Source of the DNA: Mesorhizobium sp. NZP2298
GTDB lineage: Bacteria; Pseudomonadota; Alphaproteobacteria; Rhizobiales; Rhizobiaceae
DNA length: 64,000 nt
Assembly: GCF_013170825.1 (NCBI RefSeq)
Contig: NZ_CP033365.1
Location: forward strand, 2,740,001 to 2,804,000
Reading direction: 5' to 3'
The position numbers and the translations under genes are program-made. Every line of letters starts with the position of its first letter. Positions within the stretch are counted from its first letter, which is position 1. The notes beneath the pieces are model-generated. The model searched no databases. It saw only the letters and a list, made by a program, of their open reading frames with translations, and had not been told where the DNA came from. Below, in pieces: positions 36,822 to 45,421 of this stretch.

Positions 36822-37958
36822 ATGCAGGACGTTCTTATCATCGGCGGCGGCATGGCTGGCGCTTCGGCGGCGTTCTTTCTTGCGCCCGGTCGACAGGTGA
36901 CCGTGCTTGAAGCCGAAGCCCATTGCGGCATGCACACAACGGGACGGTCCGCCGCTCTCTTCATCGAGGGTTACGGAAATGCCGCTATCCGCGCGTTTAC
37001 GCGCGCCAGCCGGCAGTTCTTCCTTGAGCCGCCGTCCGGCTTCTGCGACGTCCCCTTGCTGACACCTCGCGGCACCATGTTGATCGGCACGACCGCGCAG
37101 AGGCCCAGGCTGGAGGCGCTGTTTGCCGAGAGGGTCGCGGAATCGGCAACAGCCATGGAATGGCTCGACCACGACGCGTGCCGATCGGTCATTCCAATCC
37201 TGCGACCTGACTACGAGGCGAGTGCGTTCCTGGACCGTTCGGCGATGGACATTGATGTCGACGCTCTTCACCAGGGCTTCCTGCGGGGCGCACGCCGTCA
37301 GGGCGCGCGGGTCGCAACCAATGCTCGGGTCGAGGCGATCGAGCGGGTCGGTGGCAAATGGATTGTAACGACCACGGCCGGTGTCTTCGAGGCGCCCACC
37401 CTTGTCGACGCGGCGGGTGCATGGGCGGACCAGGTGGCCGCGATGGCAGGAGCCACGCCGCTTGGCCTGGTCCCGAAGCGACGAACGGCAATGCTGGTCG
37501 AAACGCCACCCGGCATCAACGCCAGGGACTGGCCGGGCGTGATCGATGTCGACGAGATGTTCTATTTCAAGCCATCCTCGGGAATGCTGTTGCTTTCACC
37601 TGCCGACGAGACGCCGAGCGAACCGTGCGATGCACAGGCCGAAGAGATCGATATCGCCATCGCGGTCGATCGCGTTCAACAGGCCGCCGCGCTGCCGGTA
37701 ACGCATGTTTCACGCAGTTGGGCGGGGCTGCGGTCGTTCTTTGCGGACAAGACGCCGGCGGTTGGTTGGGACACCCGTGTCGAGGGCTTCTTCTGGCTGG
37801 CCGGGCAAGGCGGCTACGGCATCCAGACCGGACCCGCGCTCGGCCAACTGACCGCGGCGCTCGTGACCGGTAGCGACCTGCCAATGCCATTTCCTGGCGA
37901 AGGCGCTGATCCCAGCCTATTGTCGCCGGCCCGCTTTCATGCACCACGACCGCACTGA
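36822..37958 (+). CDS. FAD-dependent oxidoreductase, D-amino-acid-oxidase-like
   Basis: This 378-residue DAO-family flavoprotein has the FAD loop IIGGGMAGASAAFFL and TTGRSAALF near the start, then VDAAGAWAD and a C-terminal WLAGQGGYGIQTGPALG. It oxidises an amino or hydroxy acid. The ATG at 36822 has GGGAGG just upstream; the open frame that extends 127 codons further runs antisense through the XRE gene and is rejected. The stop is followed directly by the PLP-enzyme gene. D-amino acid dehydrogenase or oxidase is a good guess from context, but the substrate is not proven. Confidence 0.85.
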   Translation: MQDVLIIGGGMAGASAAFFLAPGRQVTVLEAEAHCGMHTTGRSAALFIEGYGNAAIRAFTRASRQFFLEPPSGFCDVPLLTPRGTMLIGTTAQRPRLEALFAERVAESATAMEWLDHDACRSVIPILRPDYEASAFLDRSAMDIDVDALHQGFLRGARRQGARVATNARVEAIERVGGKWIVTTTAGVFEAPTLVDAAGAWADQVAAMAGATPLGLVPKRRTAMLVETPPGINARDWPGVIDVDEMFYFKPSSGMLLLSPADETPSEPCDAQAEEIDIAIAVDRVQQAAALPVTHVSRSWAGLRSFFADKTPAVGWDTRVEGFFWLAGQGGYGIQTGPALGQLTAALVTGSDLPMPFPGEGADPSLLSPARFHAPRPH

Positions 37959-38975
37959 ATGACTGTTGAGGCGCCCATGTTGCCGGATACGATCCCTCGA
38001 TCACGCTTCTGTCACACGCCCACGCCGCTTGAGCCGATGACTGCGCTGTCGCGCCACCTTGGCGGACCCAACCTCTTCGTCAAGCGCGACGACTGCACGG
38101 GTATGGCGCTCGGCGGCAACAAAACGCGCAAGCTCGAATTTCTCGTTGCCGAGGCCATGGCTTCTGGTGCCGACACATTGGTGACGGCTGGCGGCGTACA
38201 GTCAAACCATTGCCGTCAGACCGCGGCGGTCGCGGCGCGACATGGATTGCGCTGCGAACTGGTTCTGTCGCGCAACGTCGCGCGCAACACGCCGGGCTAC
38301 GACCGCACCGGAAATGTTCTGCTCGACCGGATGTTCGGGGCTGAACTGCATTTCGTCTCCGGCGATTCAATCCCCGCGATCGAACTTGAACGTGTTGCCG
38401 AGGACATCCGTGAGCGCGGCGGAAGGCCTTTTGTCATGCCAATCGGCGGCTCGACCGCGACCGGAGCGCTTGGCTATGTCGGCTGCGCCGAGGAGCTTGT
38501 TCGACAAAGCAGCGACAGCAGCTTGACGGTCGACGCGATCGTCCACTGTACCGGCAGCGGTGCCACGCAAGCCGGCCTTCTCGTTGGCCTCGCCGTCCTG
38601 GGGCATCAGACGCCCGTGGTCGGCATCAGCTCTGCGGAACCGAGCGATGTGATCGAGGCGCGCGTGCACGAATTGTGCGGCGAGACGGCCACCAAGCTCG
38701 GAGCTTCCGCCGCGATAAAGCGAGAGCAGGTGGAAGTTCTCGACGGGTATGTGGGACCAGGCTATGGGCTGCCGACCGAAGCCATGCGCGAAGCCATGGA
38801 CCTGTGCGCAAGGCTTGAGGCGCTGCTCCTCGATCCGGTCTACACCGGCAAGGCCATGGCCGGCCTGATCGATCTCGTGAGAACGGGACGCTTCTGTGCG
38901 GATCAGAACGTGGTCTTCGTTCATACGGGTGGCGTGCCCGGCCTGTTTGCCTACGAAGATGTGCTGAGCCCGTGA
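37959..38975 (+). CDS. D-cysteine desulfhydrase-like PLP enzyme
   Basis: This 338-residue fold-type II PLP enzyme is of the D-cysteine desulfhydrase/ACC deaminase group. It shows FVKRDDCTGMALGGNKTRKLEF with the PLP Lys, GGVQSNHCRQTAA, GSGATQAG for phosphate binding, and a late DPVYTGKAM. It would remove sulfide and ammonia from D-cysteine or deaminate a similar D-amino acid. The ATG at 37959 touches the preceding stop; the ATG at 37977 with GAGG upstream is an equally good start. Together with the FAD oxidase it forms a two-gene operon. Confidence 0.87.
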   Translation: MTVEAPMLPDTIPRSRFCHTPTPLEPMTALSRHLGGPNLFVKRDDCTGMALGGNKTRKLEFLVAEAMASGADTLVTAGGVQSNHCRQTAAVAARHGLRCELVLSRNVARNTPGYDRTGNVLLDRMFGAELHFVSGDSIPAIELERVAEDIRERGGRPFVMPIGGSTATGALGYVGCAEELVRQSSDSSLTVDAIVHCTGSGATQAGLLVGLAVLGHQTPVVGISSAEPSDVIEARVHELCGETATKLGASAAIKREQVEVLDGYVGPGYGLPTEAMREAMDLCARLEALLLDPVYTGKAMAGLIDLVRTGRFCADQNVVFVHTGGVPGLFAYEDVLSP

Positions 38976-39012
38976 CCGGCCGGGAGTTCGTTGCCTCGCC
39001 TGGGCTGCGACG

Positions 39013-39492
39013 TTAAGATGTCTCGTTGCCGCCGAAAGAGGCCGCACCGTCGCGGTCGATGCGGCCAGCCTTGGCAAGCTCGGCAAGCAGCTTGGTCGCC
39101 GCCTCGAGGTAGCTGGCGCTTATCTGCTCGGCCATCGGCAGCGCGCACCAGGCGCTGAGTTCGGCGATCAGAGCGTAGCTGCCTCCGTCGACTGGCGCTG
39201 AAGCAAGTCCTCCGTCCCTGTCCATGACGACCGCGACGACGCCGTCCGCCCCGTAGCCGATTGCCGCGATCCGTTGAATGCTGGGATCGCCGTCGACGCG
39301 AACGTCGAACAACACGCAGCCGGCCGTCTTCTGCGCAATGTCGCCCACACGATCGGAGAACGGGCGATTCAAACCCCCAGTATCGGCCAGCGACTGCTCA
39401 AGTAAAACGAGATCAACGTACTGCGCCCCCATCCGCGTGACTATGGACGCGTTCGTGCAATCGGCAATCCCTCCCTTCAGCCTTTCACACAA
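39013..39492 (-). CDS. Uncharacterised 159-residue protein
   Basis: This open frame follows the SDR gene in the same direction after a 181-nt gap. The protein is not recognised. Its middle alternates hydrophobic strands and helices (GAQYVDLVLL, CVLFDVRVDG, RIAAIGYGADGVVAVV), somewhat like half of a TIM barrel such as a phosphate-sugar synthase. The length is too short for a whole barrel. It may be a real small gene of the LsrF operon, a truncated aldolase-like gene, or non-coding. The surrounding 38976-39673 has no other credible gene and no clear terminator. Confidence 0.35.
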   Translation of the reverse strand: MCERLKGGIADCTNASIVTRMGAQYVDLVLLEQSLADTGGLNRPFSDRVGDIAQKTAGCVLFDVRVDGDPSIQRIAAIGYGADGVVAVVMDRDGGLASAPVDGGSYALIAELSAWCALPMAEQISASYLEAATKLLAELAKAGRIDRDGAASFGGNETS

Positions 39493-39673
39493 GAAAACAT
39501 CATGGGACCCGGCCGCGCCAGCAAGCTTGTCAACACCGCTGCAACTGCCAGTACTCCACGACTATCGCTCCGTTGGAAAGCAGTGTCGCCTCCACGGCCT
39601 TGTCGTGCCAATCCCCTATCGTCGCTCAGAGCCTCCGACCCTGGCAATGCGCCTGGCTGTTCGAAGCTGCAAG

Positions 39674-40474
39674 CTATCGCAGTGATGTCGCCATGACGCC
39701 GCCGTCGACAGTGAGGACGGCCGCGTTGACCTTGTCCATCTGAGCCAGATGCAGGAATGCGTTGGCAATATCGCTTGCCGTTACCTCCACTCCGAGCAGG
39801 TTGCCGGCCATGTATTCGTGCGGGGTCATCCCGCGCGCGCTGGCACGCTCAACGATCATCTGTTCGGTCATCAGGCCGGAGCGGATGCGCCCCGCATTGA
39901 TGCCATTGGCGCGGATCCCCTCGCGGCCATGGTCGACCGCATATTGCTTCATCAAGGCCAGCGTCGCGGCCTTGGGTATGCCGTACGGACCGAAATCCTT
40001 TCCCGGATTGACGGACTGGTTGGAGATGTTGAACAGGATCGCGCCGCCCCTGCCTTGGCGTCGAAAGATCTGTATCGCCGCCTGGCAGGCGTTCTGGTGG
40101 CCGAAGAAGTTCAATTCGAAGCTTCGCCGCAACTCCTCCATCGGCAGGTCGCCGATCGCGCCTTGCTGGGCGGAGCCGGCGTTGGAGACGAGGATATCAA
40201 GGCCACCCAGCTCATCCGCCGCCAGTTCGAGCACGCGCTTCACCGACGCCGCATCCGTCACGTCGCACCGGTATGGCCGGCAGCCATATTCGGCGGCGAG
40301 CGACCCGAGTGCGGCGTCGTTGATGTCCAGCGTCGCGACAGCGGCACCCGCCTGGGCAAAGACGCGCGCAATCTCGCGGCCTATTCCGCTCGCCGCGCCG
40401 GTTACAGCCACGACCTTGCCCTGCATCGGCTTGAGGGCCACGTCGCGTGATACCTCGTCGAGGGTCATCGTCAA
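39674..40474 (-). CDS. SDR-family oxidoreductase in the LsrF/DhaKL operon
   Basis: This 266-residue short-chain dehydrogenase has TGAASGIG, the beta-4 SNAG, a catalytic Tyr-Lys pair in YGIPK with upstream Ser/Asn, and the C-terminal VLTVDGG. It overlaps the LsrF gene by 4 bp. As the last clear enzyme of the transporter-kinase-aldolase operon it probably oxidises a polyol or hydroxy-ketone, either before phosphorylation or on the aldolase product. The substrate cannot be told from sequence. Confidence 0.88.
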   Translation of the reverse strand: MTMTLDEVSRDVALKPMQGKVVAVTGAASGIGREIARVFAQAGAAVATLDINDAALGSLAAEYGCRPYRCDVTDAASVKRVLELAADELGGLDILVSNAGSAQQGAIGDLPMEELRRSFELNFFGHQNACQAAIQIFRRQGRGGAILFNISNQSVNPGKDFGPYGIPKAATLALMKQYAVDHGREGIRANGINAGRIRSGLMTEQMIVERASARGMTPHEYMAGNLLGVEVTASDIANAFLHLAQMDKVNAAVLTVDGGVMATSLR

Positions 40475-41358
40475 GCTGCCTCTGCCGTTTCCAGGTCGCG
40501 GAACATGGCATAGGCCTTGTCCGCCTTCTCACCGCGATGAACGATGGCGGCGAGCGCCTTGAGCATGGCGACGGGGTTCGATGACTGGAAGACGTTGCGG
40601 CCCATGTCCACGCCGGCCGCGCCCTGGTCGATCGCCAGCCACGCCATCTGAAGCGCCTCGCGCTCCGGCAGCTTCTTGCCGCCGGCAATCACAATCGGCA
40701 CCGGACAGCCAAGCACGATGCGCTCGAAGCCCTCGTCGACATAGTAGGATTTCACGAACTGAGCTCCGAGCTCAGCCGCGATGCGCGTCGCCAGGCCGAA
40801 ATAGCGGGCATCGCGCACCATGTCCTTGCCGACGCCGGTAACCGCCATCGTGGGAATGCCATAGCGTGTGCCGGTGTCGATGAGTTTGACGACGTTGGAA
40901 ATGGATTTGTGCTCGTATTCGGCACCAACATAGACCTGGGCGGCCATGGCCACCGCGCCGAGGCGGATCGCATCGTCGATGTCGACCGCCACCAGTTCGT
41001 TGGACAGTTCCGTCAGAATCGAATTGCCGCCCGAGCAACGCAGCACCACGGGCTTGTTGACTTCCGGCTGTATCGTGGCGCGCAAGCCGCCGCGCGTGCA
41101 CATCAGCACATCGGCGTGCTGGGCAAGCGGCGCGATCGTCAGGTCCATCCGCTCAAGGCCAGTCGTCGGACCCTGGAAATAGCCATGGTCGAAGGCGAGC
41201 ATGACTGTCCTGCCACTGTCGGGATTGAAAATGCGCGACAGCCTCGCCTTCATGCCCCAGTCGTGATGCGCCGCTCCCTTGAGGTAGAAGCGGCTGGTGT
41301 CGGCGGGACGGTCCCGGCCCCAGTCCTTGCCGTCCTTGATGTCGTCGAGATCAGCCAT
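40471..41358 (-). CDS. lsrF: LsrF orthologue, 3-hydroxy-5-phosphonooxypentane-2,4-dione thiolase/aldolase
   Basis: This 295-residue class I aldolase-fold protein is very close to enterobacterial LsrF from the first residues ([13 protein letters not shown]) through [40 protein letters not shown] and [17 protein letters not shown]. The Schiff-base lysine is K203 in AQFVKSYYV, the same position as in the enterobacterial enzyme. LsrF transfers an acetyl group from the phosphorylated AI-2 dione to CoA. No LsrK, LsrR, LsrB or LsrG gene is present here; instead DhaK/DhaL kinase genes lie just upstream. The protein may act on a different phosphorylated diketone or ketose. Confidence 0.9.
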   Translation of the reverse strand: MADLDDIKDGKDWGRDRPADTSRFYLKGAAHHDWGMKARLSRIFNPDSGRTVMLAFDHGYFQGPTTGLERMDLTIAPLAQHADVLMCTRGGLRATIQPEVNKPVVLRCSGGNSILTELSNELVAVDIDDAIRLGAVAMAAQVYVGAEYEHKSISNVVKLIDTGTRYGIPTMAVTGVGKDMVRDARYFGLATRIAAELGAQFVKSYYVDEGFERIVLGCPVPIVIAGGKKLPEREALQMAWLAIDQGAAGVDMGRNVFQSSNPVAMLKALAAIVHRGEKADKAYAMFRDLETAEAA

Positions 41359-41388
41359 GTCGAAGTCCTTTTCCCGTAACCGGCAGGG

Positions 41389-42024
41389 TCAAGCCCTGGC
41401 CGTGAAGTCCTGCATTGCCTTTAGAATGAGCGAAACCGAGATCGCGCCTGGATCCGGGTAGCCAATGCTGCGCTCGCCAACCGAGCGCGCCTTTCCCGTC
41501 GTCGCTATCATTGCCTTGCTGGCCTCGACCCCATCCAGCGCGCCCTGGGTGGCGGCCGCCGTCGCGGCGGCGAGGCCCTTGCCAACGGCGGCGCGCGCGG
41601 CGCGCGCGGCCGGGGCAAGCGCGTCGACCATGGTCTTCTGGCCCTCGGTCACGCCGCCGCGCTTCAGCACCGCCGCAAGGCCCTCTTCCAACGCTGTCGC
41701 GAACGAGGCGTCATCGATGACATCGGATGCCGCGAAGGCCTTGGAGCCGGCGCGAAACAGCGTGCCGAACACAGCACCCGCCGCACCGCCGGTATTGGAC
41801 AGGATGGCGGTGCCGACCGCCTTATAAGCGGCTTCGGCGCTCTCGGCGGCGCCGGCGTCGAGCGCCTCGAGCGCGGCCTCGAAGCCGCGGCGCATGCCGA
41901 CGCCATGGTCGCCATCGCCGATGGTCAGATCGGCCTCGGTCAGCACGTCGGTCTGGTCGATCAGGGATTGCGCGACGGAGCGCATCATCTCGCGCGCAGC
42001 GTTGGCATCGAGCGTTTCGATCAT
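41389..42024 (-). CDS. dhaL: DhaL-type dihydroxyacetone kinase ADP/ATP-binding subunit
   Basis: This 211-residue all-helical DhaL protein has the nucleotide and Mg-binding GDGDHGVGM motif, the NTGGAAGAVFG segment and a late RSIGYPDPGA. The ATG at 42024 (MIETLD) has AAGGA upstream and starts 5 nt after the dhaK stop. The long frame beyond it is a shadow. DhaL passes phosphate to the ketone covalently held by DhaK. No DhaM phosphotransferase gene is present, so whether ATP or a PTS protein supplies phosphate is open. Confidence 0.9.
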   Translation of the reverse strand: MIETLDANAAREMMRSVAQSLIDQTDVLTEADLTIGDGDHGVGMRRGFEAALEALDAGAAESAEAAYKAVGTAILSNTGGAAGAVFGTLFRAGSKAFAASDVIDDASFATALEEGLAAVLKRGGVTEGQKTMVDALAPAARAARAAVGKGLAAATAAATQGALDGVEASKAMIATTGKARSVGERSIGYPDPGAISVSLILKAMQDFTARA

Positions 42025-42029
42025 CGCCG

Positions 42030-43034
42030 TTACATCCTTGAATAGCCGAGCGATTCCGCCGGCATGTCGAGATAGTGTTTCAACTCGTCGTCGAGCTTCA
42101 TCAGCGTCACCGAGAAACCGGCCATTTCCTGCACGGTCAGCCATGTGCCGACATCGGTGCGGTGGACCGAGATGCCTTCGCGCTCCAGGATCGCACGAAT
42201 GCGGCGGTTGACGATCAGCATCTCCATCATAGTGGTGGCGCCGAGATTGTTGATCATCAAGGCAACCTCGTCGCCCCTGGCGAACGGCAGATCGGCGAGG
42301 ATCTTGTCCATGAGCTCGTCGGCGATCGCATCGGCCGATTTCAGCTTCTGGCGCGCGATGCCGGCTTCGCCATGGGCTCCCATGCCGACCTCGATCTCGT
42401 CGTCCCCGAGTTCGAAGGTCAGCTTGCCGGTCTCCGGGATCGATCCCGCTGAGACCGCCACGCCCATGCTGCGCACCCAACCCTGTGCCTTGCGCGCGAC
42501 GCGTTCGACTTCGTCCAGCGTGTCAAGCTCGCTGGCCGCGCCGCCCGCCACCTTGATCATGTAGATGTCGCCCGCGATGCCGCGGCGGTCGTGCATCCGT
42601 TCCGGCGGCGCGGCCGCGACATCGTCGCAGACGCGCACGGTGCGGACCTCGATGCCGTCGTCCTCGAGCAGTTCCACGGCCATGTCGAAGTTCATGTTGT
42701 CGCCGGCATAGTTGCCGTAGAGAAACAGTACGCCCTTGCCGCGATGCACCGCCTTGGCCGCGGCCGCGATCACATCGGGCGAGGGCGCGGCAAAGACGTT
42801 GCCGCAGGCGGCGCCGTCACCCATGTTCTTGCCGACGAAGCCATGGAAAAGCGGCTCATGGCCGGAGCCTCCGCCGATGAGCAGCGCCACCTTGCCGTCC
42901 GGGATGTCCTTGCGGATCAGCGCCGGCTTGCCGTCGAGCTTGTAGACACGGCCGTCATTGGCAAGCGCCAGCCCCTCGATCATTTCTGGTACGACGCGCT
43001 TGACGTCGTTAAGGATTTTCTTCGGATTAGCCAC
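42030..43034 (-). CDS. dhaK: DhaK-type dihydroxyacetone kinase substrate-binding subunit
   Basis: This 334-residue DhaK-like protein shows LIGGGSGHEPLFHGFVG for substrate binding, GNYAGDNMNF, and GMGAHGEAG with the His that forms the covalent hemiaminal to the keto group (about residue 220). The start is a GTG at 43034 with GAGGAGG upstream, overlapping the small membrane protein gene by 8 bp. DhaK-type proteins also act on erythrulose and other small ketoses. The transporter and LsrF context suggests a four- or five-carbon keto sugar more than dihydroxyacetone itself. Confidence 0.9.
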   Translation of the reverse strand: MANPKKILNDVKRVVPEMIEGLALANDGRVYKLDGKPALIRKDIPDGKVALLIGGGSGHEPLFHGFVGKNMGDGAACGNVFAAPSPDVIAAAAKAVHRGKGVLFLYGNYAGDNMNFDMAVELLEDDGIEVRTVRVCDDVAAAPPERMHDRRGIAGDIYMIKVAGGAASELDTLDEVERVARKAQGWVRSMGVAVSAGSIPETGKLTFELGDDEIEVGMGAHGEAGIARQKLKSADAIADELMDKILADLPFARGDEVALMINNLGATTMMEMLIVNRRIRAILEREGISVHRTDVGTWLTVQEMAGFSVTLMKLDDELKHYLDMPAESLGYSRM

Positions 43035-43230
43035 GGTCTTCCTCCTCGGTTTCCGGCCGCCCGTCGGGCACGTGATCCAGGATCATGAAAAGCACAACCC
43101 CGGCAAGCAGCACCGGGAAACCGATGACGAAAAGCCTGTGCGTGAAGGGCTGGCAGAGCATGGCGAAGCCGCCAAGGATCAGCACGCTCGCCAGGCGATA
43201 AAACCATTTCTTGCTAAGCAACGGACCCAT
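43027..43230 (-). CDS. Small two-helix membrane protein of the transporter operon
   Basis: This 67-residue protein has two predicted membrane helices (about residues 8-27 and 30-52) and an acidic tail (ETEEEDRG). It starts on the last base of the ATPase stop (TGATG) and overlaps dhaK by 8 bp. In rhizobial glycerol transporters a small membrane protein (GlpU) is encoded beside the ABC genes. This one is shorter and may be an analogous accessory. The ribosome site of dhaK lies inside it, so its translation also opens dhaK. Confidence 0.75.
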   Translation of the reverse strand: MGPLLSKKWFYRLASVLILGGFAMLCQPFTHRLFVIGFPVLLAGVVLFMILDHVPDGRPETEEEDRG

Positions 43231-44336
43231 CAGCGGGAACCCTCCGCCTGCGAGATGCGGCGTCCGCCGGCTGCGTCGAACAGGAAGCCGCGGCCTTCCG
43301 GAATGCGGAATGAACAGGCATCGCCCTGCGTGAAGCGCATCGAGAGCGGAACGACCTTGCGGAATGAGCCACCTGATGTGTCGACCTGGATGGCGCGCTC
43401 GAAGCCGCGATTGTCCACGGCATAGATCGTGCCCGTGCTGGCGCCGGCGGCATCGGCGGAGCCGACCTCGATGTCCTCAGGCCAGACACCCAGCAGCACC
43501 TTGCCGCTCCCGCTGGCGACCGTGCCGAACTCGCCGATCGGGATGCGCTGCCGTGCACCCTTGACGATGACATGGCCGTCCTCGATGCCGGCCTCGAAGA
43601 AGGCCATCGAAGGGCTGCCGACCAATCGGCCGACGACGACGTTGGCCGGGAGCCGGTATATGTCCTCTATCGTGCCCGCCTGCTGGATGACGCCGCCGTC
43701 GATGATGCCGATCCGGTCGGCGATGGCGATGGCGCCATGATAGTCGTGCGTGGCGTAGAGCATCGTCGAGCGATGCTGGCGGTGGATCTGGCGCAGTTCC
43801 GCGCGCAGGCCCTCGCGCAATTTGAGATCGAGCGCCGACAGCGGCTCATCGAGCAGGAACATCACCGGGCGGCGTACAAGCGCGCGGGCGATGGCGACAC
43901 GTTGACGTTCGCCGCCCGACAGCGTGTCCACGTCGCGATCGAGCAGATGAGAAATGCGCAGCAGTTCCGCGGTGCGGCCGACGCGAAGGCTGATTTCGCC
44001 TTCGGATTCGCGGAACGCCGGCGAGCGCAACGCAAAGGCAATGTTGTCCTTTACGTCGAGCACCGGCAGAAGGTTGAAGCCCTCGAACACGATGGCGATG
44101 TCGCGGCTGCCCGGGTCGGAGTCGGTCACATCGCGCCCGGCAAGGTCGACGCGCCCGGCATCGAGATCGATCAGGCCGGCGGAGGCGAGCAGCGTCGAGC
44201 TCTTGCCGGCTCCGGTCGGTCCGAGGAGCGCGAATATCTCGTTGTCGTTGACGGTGAGGTCAAGGTTGCGAAGAGCCGTCTTTCCGCGATAGGACTTCTT
44301 CAGTCCCTTCAGTTGGAGCATTGGCCTGGGGGTCAT
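43230..44336 (-). CDS. ABC transporter ATPase (CUT1/GlpS-T-like), subunit with Glu at Q-loop
   Basis: This 368-residue ATPase has Walker A GPTGAGKSSTL, a normal signature LSGGERQR, Walker B FLLDEPLSALD, a His switch YATHD and a C-terminal TOBE-like regulatory domain (about 240-360). The Q-loop reads VFEGFNLLP, so the usual Gln is Glu. It is encoded next to a second, different ATPase, as in the rhizobial glycerol transporter with two ATPases. It overlaps that gene by 4 bp. Confidence 0.9.
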   Translation of the reverse strand: MTPRPMLQLKGLKKSYRGKTALRNLDLTVNDNEIFALLGPTGAGKSSTLLASAGLIDLDAGRVDLAGRDVTDSDPGSRDIAIVFEGFNLLPVLDVKDNIAFALRSPAFRESEGEISLRVGRTAELLRISHLLDRDVDTLSGGERQRVAIARALVRRPVMFLLDEPLSALDLKLREGLRAELRQIHRQHRSTMLYATHDYHGAIAIADRIGIIDGGVIQQAGTIEDIYRLPANVVVGRLVGSPSMAFFEAGIEDGHVIVKGARQRIPIGEFGTVASGSGKVLLGVWPEDIEVGSADAAGASTGTIYAVDNRGFERAIQVDTSGGSFRKVVPLSMRFTQGDACSFRIPEGRGFLFDAAGGRRISQAEGSR

Positions 44337-45421
44337 GCCGCGACCTCCGCGTCGACACGCCGGCCGGTGGCGGCATCGAAAAACAGCAGGCCATCGGGAT
44401 CGAAATGCACGCGCATCACGGAGCCCGATGGCGACCGGCGCTTGTCGACACCCTGGTGGATCGTGTCGCCGATGCGGAACGAGAAGAAGCGTTCGCGGCC
44501 GATGGAAAAGACATCGTCCACCGCGATCGCGACGCCGGAGGCCGGATCGTCGGTCAGGTGCACGTTTAGCGGGCGCACGCCGAGCTTCAACGGCCGCTTC
44601 GACGACAGCGCCCAGTCGGGAAGCCGGTCGCGCGCCGCGGTCAGCGTGACGTCGCTGTCGCCCAGCCGCAGGCCGCCCTCGACAGGCGCGAGGTCGATGA
44701 GGTTCATCGATGGCGAGCCGATGAACTGGCCGGCGAAGATGTCGACCGGTTCGAAGAACATGCGGTCAGGGTTCGAGACCTGGACGATGCGGCTGTTGTT
44801 CATGAGCACGATGCGGTCGGCGAGCGACATGGCCTCGCGCTGGTCGTGCGTGACATAGATCGTGGTGACGCCGAGCTGGCGCTGCAGATGCCCGAGCTCC
44901 CAGCGCATTTCCTCACGAAACTGCTCGTCGATCGCCGACAGCGGCTCGTCGAGCAGCAGGACGGCCGGATCGCGGATGACGGCACGCGCAAGCGCCACTT
45001 TCTGCCTTGCGCCGGGCGGCAGCGCGCCGGGATAGCGGGCAAGCTCGTCGCCGAGCTTGAAGATGTCGGTGACCCAGTCGAGCTTGCGCGCGATCTCGGC
45101 CCTCGCGACGCCACGCGCCTTCAGCGGAAAGACGATGTTTTCCTTGATGCTGAGATGCGGGTAGAGCGATACGAACTGGAACACCATGGGGATGTTGCGC
45201 TCGCTGGCGCTCAGATCGTTGACGGCCGTACCGTCGAACAGGACGTCGCCGCTGGTCGCCTTCACCAGGCCCGCAATGCAGCGCAGGGTCGTCGTCTTGC
45301 CGCAGCCTGAAGGCCCGAGATAGACGACGAACTCGCCGTTCTTCACGGTCAGGCTGACGTCGTCCACCGCCTTGAAGGCGCCGAACTGGATGCTCAGGTT
45401 CCTGAGAGTGATCTCGGCCAT
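44333..45421 (-). CDS. ABC transporter ATPase (CUT1/GlpS-T-like), subunit with degenerate signature
   Basis: This 362-residue ATPase has Walker A GPSGCGKTTT, a normal Q-loop VFQFVSLYPH, Walker B LLLDEPLSAID and His switch VTHDQ, but the signature motif is PPGARQ instead of SGGQQ. It has a C-terminal TOBE-like domain. The start is the ATG at 45421 overlapping the permease stop by one base; the very long frame beyond is an antisense-type shadow across the permeases. It pairs with the other ATPase to give one standard and one degenerate nucleotide site. Confidence 0.9.
   Translation of the reverse strand: MAEITLRNLSIQFGAFKAVDDVSLTVKNGEFVVYLGPSGCGKTTTLRCIAGLVKATSGDVLFDGTAVNDLSASERNIPMVFQFVSLYPHLSIKENIVFPLKARGVARAEIARKLDWVTDIFKLGDELARYPGALPPGARQKVALARAVIRDPAVLLLDEPLSAIDEQFREEMRWELGHLQRQLGVTTIYVTHDQREAMSLADRIVLMNNSRIVQVSNPDRMFFEPVDIFAGQFIGSPSMNLIDLAPVEGGLRLGDSDVTLTAARDRLPDWALSSKRPLKLGVRPLNVHLTDDPASGVAIAVDDVFSIGRERFFSFRIGDTIHQGVDKRRSPSGSVMRVHFDPDGLLFFDAATGRRVDAEVAA

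Noticed and set aside
39278..39685. Plus-strand open frames of 64-135 codons behind the D-cysteine desulfhydrase-like gene
   Set aside because: Ser/Pro/Arg-rich shadow-like composition, no ribosome site and no family resemblance.
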